A stretch of 64,000 nt of DNA from Rubrolithibacter danxiaensis (GCF_047272945.1 NZ_JBKOPS010000002.1:62001-126000); one strand, 5' to 3'; positions 1 through 9,172 are shown, counted from the first letter of the stretch. A program made the numbers and translations. Notes: generated from the sequence alone by a model not told the origin.

Positions 1-360
1 CCTTAATTCTTTAATTTCAGATTGCGCCTTTGCAAGCTGGCCTTGAGTTAGCTGTCCTTTTTTAAGTTGTTCACGCAACTGGGCAATTTTCTGGCGGGCC
101 ATTTCCTGCTCTTCGTTCATTTGCTTGCTCAGCTTCACATTGGTGCTGTTAGACTGATCCAATTCAGCCTCAATCTTATCTATCTCTGTTTCAAGTCTGG
201 AGCGTTCATCAGTAAGGGTAACGATGCGGTCGCTGGCCTTTTTATCCCTGAAAAACAAGTACGCATTGGTACCAAGTAAGGCAACTATTACAGCGATTAA
301 AAAATAAATCTTATTGGAATCCCTTTTTGTAGGTTTCTCCTGCTGGTAGTTATTTTCCAT
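1..360 (-). CDS. Membrane-anchored coiled-coil protein (partial, 3' end outside window)
   Basis: The reading frame starts with ATG at 360 and stays open to the window edge (120 codons), so the C-terminus is missing. A short charged N-terminus is followed by one membrane segment at about residues 18-36 (starting IYFLIAVIVALLG). After it comes a long Glu/Lys/Gln-rich stretch with heptad-like spacing and the pattern LKKGQLTQGQLAKAQ, typical of a coiled coil. It is probably an inner-membrane protein with an extracytoplasmic helical domain. No catalytic motif is visible and I do not recognise a named family. Confidence 0.75.
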   Translation of the reverse strand, partial: MENNYQQEKPTKRDSNKIYFLIAVIVALLGTNAYLFFRDKKASDRIVTLTDERSRLETEIDKIEAELDQSNSTNVKLSKQMNEEQEMARQKIAQLREQLKKGQLTQGQLAKAQSEIKELR

Positions 361-585
361 TCTTTTTGATAATTTATAATTGTAACATCCCTAAGACATA
401 AAAAACCGCTAATTGTTCTGTTTGCTTGGGGATAAAATTCTCATCAGGTTAAAATGTTGGTTAACAAATATACTATTTATAGCAAAACAGCCTCCTTCAA
501 AATTACAAATCTCCTACAATATAAACATGTTTTAAAAGAACTGTAACATTTAAAACAAACCTTCGTTGATTAGAAAGTTAAATTA

Positions 586-620
586 TTTGGTAAGCAGGCT
601 ACTCTGCTTTATTACCTTTG
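586..620 (+). promoter_or_regulatory. Bacteroidota-type promoter for the GHL10 gene
   Basis: A TTTG -33 element at 586-589 and a TACCTTTG -7 element (consensus TAnnTTTG) at 613-620 are 23 nt apart. Transcription would start near 625, upstream of the ATG at 641. This argues against the longer TTG-initiated frame from 566. Confidence 0.5.
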
Positions 621-640
621 CGAAAATTCCATACTGCTAT

Positions 641-2179
641 ATGTTTATCCGTTCAGCTTTTTTATTTTCTGTTTTTGCTTTTTTGTTTTTTAATATAAAT
701 ACCGGGTTTTCACAAACAGAAGTTCCTGTTCCGAAACGGGAATTCCGGGGAGTATGGATTGCTACCGTTGCTAATATCGACTGGCCCTCCAGACCCGGAT
801 TATCGACAGAAGTTCAGAAAAATGAGTTGATAAAAATACTGGACACTCATCAGCAGGAGGGACTTAATGCTGTTATGCTGCAAATCCGACCCGCTACAGA
901 TGCTTTTTACGGTAAAGGGTCGGAATTATGGAGCAGCTTTTTAACAGGAAAACAGGGAAAAGCTCCTGATCCGTATTACGACCCTTTGGAATTTGCTATT
1001 GAAGAAGCGCACAAAAGAGGTATGGAGCTACATGCGTGGTTCAATCCGTACAGGGCTACTTTTAACACTAACGTAAGCAGCGAACATATTACTAATAAGC
1101 GTCCCGAATGGTTTTTTACTTATAATGGCAGAAAGCTTTTTAATCCGGGTATCCCCGAAGTCAGAGATTACATTATTCAGGTAATAATGAATGTAGTGAG
1201 AAACTACGATGTAGACGGAATACATTTTGACGATTATTTTTATCCATATCCCGAGCGGAACCAGGTAATAAGAGATTCTGAAACTTTTGCTGCCTACGGA
1301 AAAGATTTTGCTGATATAAACGACTGGCGCAGGCACAATGTTGATACTCTGATTCAAACATTGTCCGACAGTATTCATGCTGCAAAAAAGTATGTAAAAT
1401 TCGGTATCAGTCCTTTTGGTATCTGGCGGAACAAAGCCCAAGATCCGGAAGGTTCAGAGAGCAATGGGTTAGATGCGTACGGAAAGTTGTATGCAGATTC
1501 AAGAAAATGGGTTCAGGAAGGATGGGTGGATTATATAAATCCGCAATTGTATTTCCCGTTTTTTTATCCCGCAGCGCCGTTCGAAAAGCTTTTGAACTGG
1601 TGGAGTAATAATACTTACGGGAAACATTTATATATCGGGCAGGGAGCTTACCGGGCAATGGAGAACAGGGAAGGATGGAGGGACCACCGGCAAATTCCAA
1701 ACCAGATACGCTACATTCGCCAAAACCCGAGAGTACAGGGAAGCGTTTATTTCAGTTCTGCATCTTTAAGGAAAAATCTTGCCGGTTTGAGCGATTCGCT
1801 TCAATACGATTTTTACCGATACAAAGCACTTCCGCCTGCCATGCTGTGGCTGGATGATGTACCTCCACAGGCTCCTTTAACGTTAAAAACAAGTTTAACA
1901 TCGGATAAACATATTGTGCTGAACTGGGAAAAACCTTTAAAAGCAGCCGACGGCGAAACTGCGTATGGTTATGTAATTTACCGGTTTAACGAGGGAGAAG
2001 ATGTAGATGTGCAGAATCCTCAGAATATATTGCAAATAAGTTTTGACGGAAATACAACGTGCTTTACCGATACTTCTGTTCGTGCGGATATTAGATATAC
2101 ATATGCGGTAACAGCTATTGACCGGCTAAAGAATGAAAGTGTTCCGTCGAATTTATCGGTAATTAAAATACAGCCTTAA
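641..2179 (+). CDS. Secreted GHL10/DUF187-family glycoside hydrolase
   Basis: 512-residue protein with a signal peptide (MFIRSAFLFSVFAFLFF, cleavage near GFSQ). Residues about 30-380 match the GHL10 (DUF187, PF02638) TIM-barrel family: FRGVWIATVANIDWPS near the start, then HAWFNPYRA, DGIHFDDYFYPYP and WVDYINPQLYFPF. The C-terminal 100 residues look like a fibronectin-III-like domain (VLNWEKP, YTYAVTAIDRLKNES). Family members are thought to act on cell-wall or exported polysaccharides; substrate is not evident here. The ATG at 641 is preferred over an in-frame TTG at 566 because a promoter-like -7 box lies between them. The gene converges on the next one with a 4-nt overlap of stop codons. Confidence 0.88.
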   Translation: MFIRSAFLFSVFAFLFFNINTGFSQTEVPVPKREFRGVWIATVANIDWPSRPGLSTEVQKNELIKILDTHQQEGLNAVMLQIRPATDAFYGKGSELWSSFLTGKQGKAPDPYYDPLEFAIEEAHKRGMELHAWFNPYRATFNTNVSSEHITNKRPEWFFTYNGRKLFNPGIPEVRDYIIQVIMNVVRNYDVDGIHFDDYFYPYPERNQVIRDSETFAAYGKDFADINDWRRHNVDTLIQTLSDSIHAAKKYVKFGISPFGIWRNKAQDPEGSESNGLDAYGKLYADSRKWVQEGWVDYINPQLYFPFFYPAAPFEKLLNWWSNNTYGKHLYIGQGAYRAMENREGWRDHRQIPNQIRYIRQNPRVQGSVYFSSASLRKNLAGLSDSLQYDFYRYKALPPAMLWLDDVPPQAPLTLKTSLTSDKHIVLNWEKPLKAADGETAYGYVIYRFNEGEDVDVQNPQNILQISFDGNTTCFTDTSVRADIRYTYAVTAIDRLKNESVPSNLSVIKIQP

Positions 2180-3021
2180 TCGGTATTTAAGTTAGTTGCT
2201 GAAAAAGTATCGCCTTGGTTTATATCCCCGGTTTCATAACCTTTTTTAAACCAGTGCATCCTTTGCTCAGAGGTGCCATGGGTAAATGCGTCGGGAACAA
2301 CATAGCCCTGGGCTTCTTTCTGCAATTTGTCATCGCCGATGGCATTAGCTGCCTGTAAAGCTTCGTCGATATCACCAGGTTCGAGCACGTTTTTCATTTT
2401 CTGATCATAGTGCGCCCAAACTCCGGCAAGAAAGTCTGCCTGCAGTTCTAATTTGACTGATAGCTTATTGTACTCTTCTTCGCTTAATTGCTGGCGCATC
2501 CTGTCAACTTTATCTGAAATACCTAACAGATTTTGAACATGATGCCCCACTTCGTGAGCGATAACATAGGCTTGTGCAAAATCACCGGCAGCATGAAAAC
2601 GATTCTTTAATTCATCGTAAAATGAGAGGTCAATATATACTTTCTGATCGCCCGGGCAATAAAAGGGGCCTGTTGCAGAACTTGCAAAACCACAGGCAGA
2701 CTGTACCTGGTCACGGAAAAGTACAAGCTTCGGATATTCATATTCCGAACCCATGTCGTTGAATATCTTTGTCCACACATCTTCCGTATCTGCTAATACA
2801 ACGGCTACAAATTTTCCTGCTTCATCTGTAGGTGCCCCACTTGTACTTACCTGTTCCTGCTGTGTTCCTGGAATCGCGTTCAGTAATTCCTGCGGGTTTT
2901 TACCCAGCAGCATAGCAATAATAGCTATTATTAAACCAATGCCACCACCTAAAGCAAACCGGCCTCCGCCGCTTCTTTGGTCCTCAATGTTTCCGCTTTC
3001 TCTTCTTCCTAACCAGCGCAT
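2176..3021 (-). CDS. YpfJ/KPN_02809-family neutral zinc metallopeptidase
   Basis: 281 residues. The N-terminus MRWLGRRESGNIEDQR followed by a Gly-rich stretch and one membrane helix (residues about 25-42) is characteristic of this family (PF04228, COG2321). The zinc site HEVGHH is at residues 156-161, and the downstream acidic ligand is probably in ELQADFLAGVWAH. Length fits the family. It should be membrane-anchored with the protease domain in the periplasm; its substrate is unknown. The stop codon overlaps that of the converging GHL10 gene by 4 nt, so no terminator fits between them. Confidence 0.92.
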   Translation of the reverse strand: MRWLGRRESGNIEDQRSGGGRFALGGGIGLIIAIIAMLLGKNPQELLNAIPGTQQEQVSTSGAPTDEAGKFVAVVLADTEDVWTKIFNDMGSEYEYPKLVLFRDQVQSACGFASSATGPFYCPGDQKVYIDLSFYDELKNRFHAAGDFAQAYVIAHEVGHHVQNLLGISDKVDRMRQQLSEEEYNKLSVKLELQADFLAGVWAHYDQKMKNVLEPGDIDEALQAANAIGDDKLQKEAQGYVVPDAFTHGTSEQRMHWFKKGYETGDINQGDTFSATNLNTD

Positions 3022-3069
3022 AAATAAAAGTTATGCTTGCTTAACAGGAAGTATTAAAAGTTTGTTTCA

Positions 3070-4578
3070 TCAGAAAACCTGAATTGCTTTCTCAATTCTT
3101 TGTATAGTTTCTTCTTTACCGAGAAGTGCCGCTATATCAAATACTTGTGGCCCAAATTTGCCTCCAACAAGCATAATCCGGAAAGGCAGCATTACTTCGC
3201 CAATTTTTAAACCCTTTTCTTCTGCCAGCTGCTTAAAACTTTGTTCGAGAAGAACAGGTTCCCACGATGAGAAATTCGAAAAATCCTTAATCAGAGTATT
3301 ATAGAAGTCTCTTTTCAAATCATTCCATTTAGGCTGAACGCTTGGAAGATCGTACGTATCGGGCATTTGAAAGAAGAAAGAGGCTTCTTTCCAGAAATCG
3401 TTTGTAAATATCAGGCGGTCTTTTACCAATGCAAGTACTTTTTCGAGAAATACAGGTTCAGGACTTATATTTTTTTCCTGCAGAAGAGGTTTGATGTATG
3501 GTAATAAGGCGATAGTATCCATCTTCTTTATCCACTCGCTATTAAACCACTTCGCCTTTTCAAAATCAAATTTAGCCCCTGATTTATTAATCCTTTCAAT
3601 AGAGAATTTTTCTACCAGCTCGTTAAGGGTAAAAATTTCCTGTCCGGTACCATCATTCCAGCCCAGCATAGCCAGCATATTGACAAAAGCTTCCGGAAGG
3701 AATCCAAGTTCTCTGAAGCCTTTTGTCAGGTCTCCTGTTTTAGGGTCTTTCCAGTTCATGGCATACACCGGAAATCCGAGTCTGTCACCATCTCTTTTAC
3801 TAAGTTTTCCGTTTCCGTCAGGTTTTAATATCAAAGGCAGGTGCGCCCATTGCGGCATTTCACTTTCCCATCCCAGGTATTTCCATAGTAATAAATGCAC
3901 AGGGGCGGAAGGCAGCCATTCTTCGCCGCGAAAAGCATGCGTAATCTTCATTAAATAATCATCCACTACCACTGCTAAATGATAGGTTGGCATTCCATCT
4001 GCTTTCAAAAGAACTTTATCATCTGATAAAGAGGTTTCAAAGCTTACTTCGCCACGAATCATGTCGTTAAAAGAAACCGTTTCATTTTCCGGCATTTTAA
4101 TACGGATAACGTGCGGTGTATTTTCAGATAGAAGTTTCTTTACACTATCGGGATCAAGATTTATTGAATTATTCAACTGATTACGAAATGCAGATCCATA
4201 TTGAAAATTCGGGATTTCCTGCCTTTTTCGTTCAAGTTCTTCGGGGGTATCAAAGGCATAATAGGCATGTCCCTGCTCTACAAGCTGCTCAGCGTAGCTG
4301 CGATAAATTGCTTTACGTTCGCTTTGCCGGTAGGGTGCATAAGGGCCGCCCGTAAAAGGTCCTTCATCGGGTATCAGTCCGCACCAGCGCAGGCATTCCA
4401 GGATGTATTCTTCGGCCCCGGCAACATATCTTGTTTGGTCTGTATCTTCTATACGAAGCACAAAATCTCCCTGATGCTGGCGTGCAAAAAGATAATTAAA
4501 CAACACTGTACGTACACCTCCAAGGTGTAATCCGCCTGTAGGGCTGGGTGCAAAACGAACACGAACTCTTTTATTCAT
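3070..4578 (-). CDS. gltX: Glutamate--tRNA ligase
   Basis: Class I aminoacyl-tRNA synthetase, 502 residues, charging tRNA-Glu in the cytoplasm. The N-terminus RVRFAPSPTGGLHLGGVRT carries the HIGH-type motif (HLGG), and KLSKRDG is the KMSKS loop. The C-terminal helical anticodon-binding domain is complete. ATG at 4578 is chosen over a TTG at 4617, because known GltX proteins start just before RVRFAPSPTG and because a -7-like box lies at 4615-4622. It lies downstream of the S41 protease on the same strand with an 85-nt gap. Confidence 0.97.
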   Translation of the reverse strand: MNKRVRVRFAPSPTGGLHLGGVRTVLFNYLFARQHQGDFVLRIEDTDQTRYVAGAEEYILECLRWCGLIPDEGPFTGGPYAPYRQSERKAIYRSYAEQLVEQGHAYYAFDTPEELERKRQEIPNFQYGSAFRNQLNNSINLDPDSVKKLLSENTPHVIRIKMPENETVSFNDMIRGEVSFETSLSDDKVLLKADGMPTYHLAVVVDDYLMKITHAFRGEEWLPSAPVHLLLWKYLGWESEMPQWAHLPLILKPDGNGKLSKRDGDRLGFPVYAMNWKDPKTGDLTKGFRELGFLPEAFVNMLAMLGWNDGTGQEIFTLNELVEKFSIERINKSGAKFDFEKAKWFNSEWIKKMDTIALLPYIKPLLQEKNISPEPVFLEKVLALVKDRLIFTNDFWKEASFFFQMPDTYDLPSVQPKWNDLKRDFYNTLIKDFSNFSSWEPVLLEQSFKQLAEEKGLKIGEVMLPFRIMLVGGKFGPQVFDIAALLGKEETIQRIEKAIQVF

Positions 4579-4614
4579 ATCAGCAATTAAAAAAGAAAGC
4601 TTATTTCTTTTCCG

Positions 4615-4622
4615 CAAAGATA
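4615..4622 (-). promoter_or_regulatory. -7 promoter box (TATCTTTG) for gltX
   Basis: Read on the minus strand, TATCTTTG matches TAnnTTTG exactly and lies 36 nt before the gltX ATG at 4578. No clear TTTG -33 element is seen at the expected distance. Confidence 0.35.
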
Positions 4623-4663
4623 GGTTTTTAAAGTCCTATTCTTTCCGGTGGTGCCGGATAAGG

Positions 4664-6373
4664 TTATTTTGCTGAATTGGCTGATAAGAGCCTGTCGGGA
4701 GTTCCAATATATTTATAATTTCCCTGCCCGTGAAGTATGCTGCTTAATTTCGATGTATTGTTAACTACTTCAAGTGCAGTTTTTATATCCTGATCATATT
4801 TAAAACCATGTTCAATACGGCCTTGCTGAAAGTAGTAGCGGGAAACTATTTCGTTTTCCAGTACCCGGCGTATTTCTTCTTTATTCTGAAACAGGTCGTT
4901 CTTTTTACTATAAAATACCTTGCTTTTTAATGCTTCGTATTCATTTTTAATCTCTGCAAGTTTCTTTTCTTTCTCAGCCTCGTATTTTAAATCCAGAAGG
5001 ATTTTTTCTGTTTCTGTGCTGTAATTATAGTCTTTATCAGATAAGTAATTAACAAAATCAGAGTAATCTTTATCTGAAAGCTGAAATTCCCTTGCGTTGG
5101 CGATAGTAGAATTGCTGTTCCTGTATTTAGTTACGTAATCAAAAATCAGGAACTTATTAACCAGTGTTTGTGTAATGGCGTTGTATTTTATCGGGTCGGT
5201 TGAAATATCAGGATATATTCCGCTTCCATCGTAAACGGATCTTCCGGCCCTGGTTTTATATTCAGATATTAATGAATCGGCAACTTTAACTACGCTTCCT
5301 TCTCCTGCTTTATGCGTATAATTTAAAGCTTGAATGCATCTTCCGGAAGGGGTAAAATATTTCGCGATAGTAACTTTAACGAGGCTGTTATAAGGCAGAT
5401 TAAAGGTTTGCTGAACCAGGCCTTTTCCAAAGCTTCGCTGGCCTATTATTACAGCCCGGTCAAGATCCTGCAAAGCGCCGGCAACAATTTCGGCAGCCGA
5501 AGCAGACCGGGAATTTATTAAGACGATTAAAGGCAGGTCTGGAGCAAGTGCAGGAGTTAAGGTTTTATATATTACTGATTTTTCTTTAACTCTTCCTTTC
5601 TGAGTTACAACGGTTACATCTTTATCTACAAAAAGGTTTACGATTTTAACGGCTTCCTGTAATATTCCGCCGCCGTTATAACGTAAATCAAGAACCAGCC
5701 CTTTTACATTATTTTTTTGAAGTTCGATCAGTGCATCCTTAACTTCCTGCGAAGAGTTTTCAAGGAATTTATCCAGCTTGATATATCCAATATTATCCTG
5801 CAGCATACCCTGATAAGAAACATTATTTTGAGTTATATCTTCTCTCAAAACTGTTTTTTCAACAGGTTTGGCTATGCCATTTCTTTGTATCAGAATTTTA
5901 AGTGGGGTTCCCTTTGGGCCTTTTAACAGCAAACTAACCGCTTCATTATCTTTTCCCTTTAAAGGAATGCTGTTAATTTGCAGTATTTGATCACCGGCTC
6001 TTAAATCCGCTTTTTGGGCAGGAAAGCCATAGTAGGGTTCAGAAATATAAACTTTACCATTTCTGGAAAGGATAGAAGCACCAATACCACCGTATTGTGT
6101 ACTTACATATTTCATTTTGTAATCTTCTATTTCAGACTCAGGGACAAATTCTGTGTACGGATCGAGGCCGTTCAGCATCGCATCAATGCCGGTTTGAATC
6201 AGATCGGATGAATTAACTTCATCCACATAATTAATATTTAGCTCTTTATAAAGGGAAGTAAAAATATCCAGGTTTTTAGATACCTGGAAAAGATCATCGC
6301 GAAAAGCAAGAGACAGAACTACAACAGCGCCACATCCAAAAAGAATTATTTTTTTACTAACAGACTTTCCCAA
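4664..6373 (-). CDS. S41 family C-terminal processing peptidase (CtpA-like)
   Basis: 569 residues. A membrane/signal segment (IILFGCGAVVVLSLAF) is followed by the N-terminal S41 helical region, a PDZ domain (YGGIGASI to about residue 170), and the protease core with SASAAEIVAGALQD (catalytic Ser) and RSFGKGLVQQ (catalytic Lys). The C-terminal extension is charged. Such proteases cut exported proteins at their C-termini. The only plausible start is TTG at 6373: an in-frame stop lies five codons upstream and no ATG occurs before the conserved region. A second S41 protease of a different subfamily lies at 34.4-36.6 kb. Confidence 0.9.
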   Translation of the reverse strand: MGKSVSKKIILFGCGAVVVLSLAFRDDLFQVSKNLDIFTSLYKELNINYVDEVNSSDLIQTGIDAMLNGLDPYTEFVPESEIEDYKMKYVSTQYGGIGASILSRNGKVYISEPYYGFPAQKADLRAGDQILQINSIPLKGKDNEAVSLLLKGPKGTPLKILIQRNGIAKPVEKTVLREDITQNNVSYQGMLQDNIGYIKLDKFLENSSQEVKDALIELQKNNVKGLVLDLRYNGGGILQEAVKIVNLFVDKDVTVVTQKGRVKEKSVIYKTLTPALAPDLPLIVLINSRSASAAEIVAGALQDLDRAVIIGQRSFGKGLVQQTFNLPYNSLVKVTIAKYFTPSGRCIQALNYTHKAGEGSVVKVADSLISEYKTRAGRSVYDGSGIYPDISTDPIKYNAITQTLVNKFLIFDYVTKYRNSNSTIANAREFQLSDKDYSDFVNYLSDKDYNYSTETEKILLDLKYEAEKEKKLAEIKNEYEALKSKVFYSKKNDLFQNKEEIRRVLENEIVSRYYFQQGRIEHGFKYDQDIKTALEVVNNTSKLSSILHGQGNYKYIGTPDRLLSANSAK

Positions 6374-6462
6374 AACCAGATTTATTTAAGGTAATTACCC
6401 TTAAAAGTAGGAAAATTTGCACTGTTAATGAGGAAAGTCTTTAAATAATTTCTTTCAGGATT

Positions 6463-6678
6463 TTATAAACGGTTATTATCAATATTCACCAGCCCTTTTT
6501 TTAAGGTAAATACTACATATTCACGGTTACGTTTAACCCGTTCCATTAAACGCTGAATCAGTTCTTCTTCCTGCCCTGGTTCGTAAGCCAGGTCAGCGTC
6601 GGTGAGTTCGCGGTATTTACGCTGAAATTTTAACTTCAGCCTGTCCCACTCTTGTTTACTTATTGAAATTTCTGCCAT
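6463..6678 (-). CDS. Small CsbD-like stress protein
   Basis: 71 residues, no signal peptide or membrane helix. The pattern W-x2-LK-x2-F-x3-Y-x-ELTDADL-x-YEPGQEEEL resembles the CsbD fold proteins often annotated as general stress proteins, although it is diverged and ends in an extra KKGLVNIDNNRL tail. Start at the ATG (6678) rather than the TTG at 6693, since a TATTTTTG -7 box overlaps that TTG (6691-6698). Biochemical role is not known for the family. Confidence 0.65.
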   Translation of the reverse strand: MAEISISKQEWDRLKLKFQRKYRELTDADLAYEPGQEEELIQRLMERVKRNREYVVFTLKKGLVNIDNNRL

Positions 6679-6690
6679 GGTTATTTCCGT

Positions 6691-6698
6691 CAAAAATA
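6691..6698 (-). promoter_or_regulatory. -7 promoter box (TATTTTTG) for the CsbD-like gene
   Basis: Exact TAnnTTTG match on the minus strand, 12 nt before the chosen ATG. The -33 element is not obvious. Confidence 0.35.
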
Positions 6699-6803
6699 AA
6701 AATTTGAAAACGTTTACCGAATTTTATCCGTCAATAAATTTGTGCAACATTTTGGCAATTTATTTGTCTTATTGTTGGCGCAGTTTAATTTAAAACTAAG
6801 AAT

Positions 6804-7391
6804 ATGAAAAAGTTACTATTATTTTTTAGCATCATACTGCTGGGAGGAACAGCATTTGGACAAGGATTTACTTTAGGTTTAAAGGCCGGGATAAACATTG
6901 CAAAACTCAATACTGATTTTGCAGATGAAGAAAATCGTTTAGGTTATCAGGTAGGAGCATGGGCTCGTTTGGGTGCCGGAGGCTTATATCTTCAGCCCGA
7001 AGCATACTTGGGAAGTAAAAACAATGAACTTAAATTTACGCAGTCTAACAATACGGTGGAAGGAAAAGCAAATTTCACCACACTTGACATTCCGCTGTTG
7101 TTAGGTACAAAAGTGGGCCCTAAAAATTTCAATGTGCGGTTTATGGCAGGCCCGGTACTATCACTGGTTGTAGATAAAAATACTACATTTAACTCTGCGG
7201 CAAATCAGGTGGGTGATTTTGATAACTACAAAAATCAGGCATGGGGAGGACAGATCGGTGCTGGTGTAGATTTGGGGAACCTGGCAATTGACCTTAGATA
7301 CGAAGCGGGATTATCCAATATCAGTGAAAGCGACCAGTACGACCAGAAGCAAAACTTATGGCATATAAGTCTGGGGTATAAATTATTTTAA
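6804..7391 (+). CDS. PorT-family outer-membrane beta-barrel protein
   Basis: 195 residues with a cleavable signal peptide (MKKLLLFFSIILLGGTAFGQ). The mature part has alternating beta-strand patterns (GFTLGLKAGINIAKL, FNVRFMAGPVLSLVV, LAIDLRYEAGLSNI) and ends in an aromatic residue (SLGYKLF), as expected for a small eight-stranded barrel of the PF13568 type. It is probably inserted in the outer membrane. Function is unknown; these are abundant in Bacteroidota. It is divergent from the CsbD-like gene and is followed by a strong bidirectional terminator. Confidence 0.85.
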   Translation: MKKLLLFFSIILLGGTAFGQGFTLGLKAGINIAKLNTDFADEENRLGYQVGAWARLGAGGLYLQPEAYLGSKNNELKFTQSNNTVEGKANFTTLDIPLLLGTKVGPKNFNVRFMAGPVLSLVVDKNTTFNSAANQVGDFDNYKNQAWGGQIGAGVDLGNLAIDLRYEAGLSNISESDQYDQKQNLWHISLGYKLF

Positions 7392-7395
7392 TAGG

Positions 7396-7422
7396 AAAAC
7401 GCCGGTAATGCCGGCGTTTTTT
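7396..7422. terminator. Bidirectional Rho-independent terminator
   Basis: A perfect 10-bp stem (aaaacgccgg 7396-7405 with ccggcgtttt 7411-7420, loop taatg) with T-runs on both strands. It separates the convergent barrel-protein and anmK genes. Confidence 0.9.
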
Positions 7423-7428
7423 GTTGTG

Positions 7429-8625
7429 TTAAGCGGGGAAACTGACTTTCCCCATTGTTACAGAAGGCGTTTTTTTATTCTGAAACTGTACCGAACTACC
7501 GGTAACACATTCATTAGCTAGGGCTGCAAATAAAACAGCTTCTTTTGCATCGGGGCTAATTCCAAGTTCTGATAAATTTCTGAGTTGTATCCCTTTCATT
7601 ATATCCCGGATATTAGAAATAAGTACTGTGTTATGCATCCCTCCTCCGCTAACATAAATTTTAAAATCCTTTGAATCTTTTAAACATATTTTCAGAGCAT
7701 CGCAGATACTTACGGCACTAAAACGGTTTAAAGTTGCAACAACATCTGCTTCAGCAATTGCTGTGGTACCACTTATTTCCTGTGCTTTTTGCAGGTAATC
7801 AAGATTAAACAGCTCTGGGCCGGTTGTTTTTGGAAAACCTTCGCGAAAGAAGGGATGGTTCAATAATTCGGCTAATAGACTCCCGTTTATTGTTCCCGAT
7901 TTTGCTATAAGAGAATCAGCATCGTATGTTTTAGGGGAGAAATGTTTACGCACATAGGCATCCATCAAGGTATTTCCCGGACCGGTATCGGTAGAAAAAA
8001 CCAAATGAGAGTCCAATGTCTTTGGTAAAAAGGAAAAGTTCGATATCCCTCCGATGTTTAACATAATCCGGTTCTCTACTGGCGAAGAAAAAAGCAAATA
8101 ATCGCCATATATCGCCAAAGGAGCTCCTTCGCCACCTGCTGCAATGTGTTTTTGGCGGAAATCACTTAGCGTAATTATTCCGGTTCCAACTGCTATATGG
8201 TCGCTATCTCCAATTTGTAAGGTAGCATCAGGCATCCCTATAATTTTATGGTAAGATGCCGGTGCATGGAATATCGTTTGGCCGTGACTGGCAATTAAAT
8301 CTACTTCCGAATTTAAAACTCCCCAATGGGATAAGGTTTTATTGATCAGATTAGCATGTGTTCGACCTATATAAGCATTCAAAATACAAAGTTTTTCCAG
8401 GCTTACAAGTTGTTTTGAAAAAACTCCCCCTATCAGGTTCTGAAAGTTTTTATCGTAAGGCTCGGTATGAAAATTCAGTACGTTTACTTTTGTGTTCCTG
8501 CCTGAGCCGTTAAATTCACATAAGGCCATATCCAGCCCGTCTAAAGAAGTACCGGACATTAGCCCGAGAATAACTCTCTTTTCAGAATTAGCCAGTTTGT
8601 GTAATCTATTTATTCCGCTATTCAT
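7429..8625 (-). CDS. anmK: Anhydro-N-acetylmuramic acid kinase
   Basis: 398 residues. Phosphorylates and opens 1,6-anhydro-MurNAc released by cell-wall turnover, giving MurNAc-6-phosphate for recycling. The signature LGLMSGTSLDGLDMALCEF lies near the N-terminus, with later family motifs TDTGPGNTLMDAYV and VSGGGMHN. Length is close to the family norm (about 370-390) with a slightly long N-terminus. No murQ or ampG neighbour is present, so the recycling genes are dispersed here. Confidence 0.95.
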   Translation of the reverse strand: MNSGINRLHKLANSEKRVILGLMSGTSLDGLDMALCEFNGSGRNTKVNVLNFHTEPYDKNFQNLIGGVFSKQLVSLEKLCILNAYIGRTHANLINKTLSHWGVLNSEVDLIASHGQTIFHAPASYHKIIGMPDATLQIGDSDHIAVGTGIITLSDFRQKHIAAGGEGAPLAIYGDYLLFSSPVENRIMLNIGGISNFSFLPKTLDSHLVFSTDTGPGNTLMDAYVRKHFSPKTYDADSLIAKSGTINGSLLAELLNHPFFREGFPKTTGPELFNLDYLQKAQEISGTTAIAEADVVATLNRFSAVSICDALKICLKDSKDFKIYVSGGGMHNTVLISNIRDIMKGIQLRNLSELGISPDAKEAVLFAALANECVTGSSVQFQNKKTPSVTMGKVSFPA

Positions 8626-8714
8626 AAAGATGAAATATAAAGGCTTATTTTCTGTTGATGCAAAAAAACATAAACCTTACTTAAAACCTGTTGTTGATAT
8701 AAGAAAATGAAGCT

Positions 8715-9023
8715 ATGAATTTTAACCCAAAAAACCTGCTTAAAGAAGCAGAACATCGTTTCGAAGATAGAAACAATACAGGCACTATTATCGCCGCTCT
8801 GGTTGCGGGAGTAGCAATAGGCGCAATAGTAGGAATTTTGTTTGCTCCTGAAAAGGGAACCGAAACCCGCAGTAATCTGTCAGACTCCTTACAGGGCTTA
8901 GGAAATACTATTGCAGACAAAGCCAGGCAGGGAAAGGAGAGTATTAATACAATAAAGGACAAAGCTGTTAATGCATTAAAAAACCAGGGCGCAAACATTC
9001 AGGAAGAAGCGGGAAAAGCTTAG
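8715..9023 (+). CDS. YtxH domain-containing protein
   Basis: 102 residues. A Gly/Ala-rich membrane helix (IIAALVAGVAIGAIVGILFAP, residues about 26-46) is followed by the EKGTETRSNL motif and an amphipathic helical tail, the arrangement of YtxH/GvpP-like proteins (PF12732). The family is linked to general stress, but molecular function is not established. It is alone in its transcription unit, divergent from anmK. Confidence 0.85.
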   Translation: MNFNPKNLLKEAEHRFEDRNNTGTIIAALVAGVAIGAIVGILFAPEKGTETRSNLSDSLQGLGNTIADKARQGKESINTIKDKAVNALKNQGANIQEEAGKA

Positions 9024-9142
9024 TAAGTCAGTTGTCCAAATTTTTCTGTCCTCTTTGTCTTTTAATAGATTTATTCTATTACGTATAAATAATACCGATC
9101 AGTATTATTGGGAACATACTATTTTATCAGGGCTTTTAATGA

Positions 9143-9150
9143 TACCTTTG
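9143..9150 (+). promoter_or_regulatory. -7 promoter box (TACCTTTG) for ahpC
   Basis: Exact TAnnTTTG match 22 nt before the ahpC ATG at 9173. No convincing TTTG -33 element upstream; a TTTTA at 9122-9126 is at a suitable distance. Confidence 0.4.
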
Positions 9151-9172
9151 CAGAAAATTAAAAGCGATAAAT

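Noticed and set aside
566..640. TTG-initiated 25-codon extension of the GHL10 gene
   Set aside because: It would place a -33/-7 promoter pair inside the coding region, and the ATG at 641 begins a clean signal peptide.
1028..1441. 137-codon frame antisense to the GHL10 gene
   Set aside because: The sense gene has clear family motifs throughout; the antisense frame has no recognisable domain.
3491..3958. 155-codon frame antisense to gltX
   Set aside because: Lies wholly within a well-conserved tRNA synthetase gene; Ser-rich composition typical of a shadow frame.
8681..8998. 105-codon hydrophobic frame antisense to the YtxH gene
   Set aside because: Complement of the conserved YtxH helix; the plus-strand gene fits its family in length and motif.
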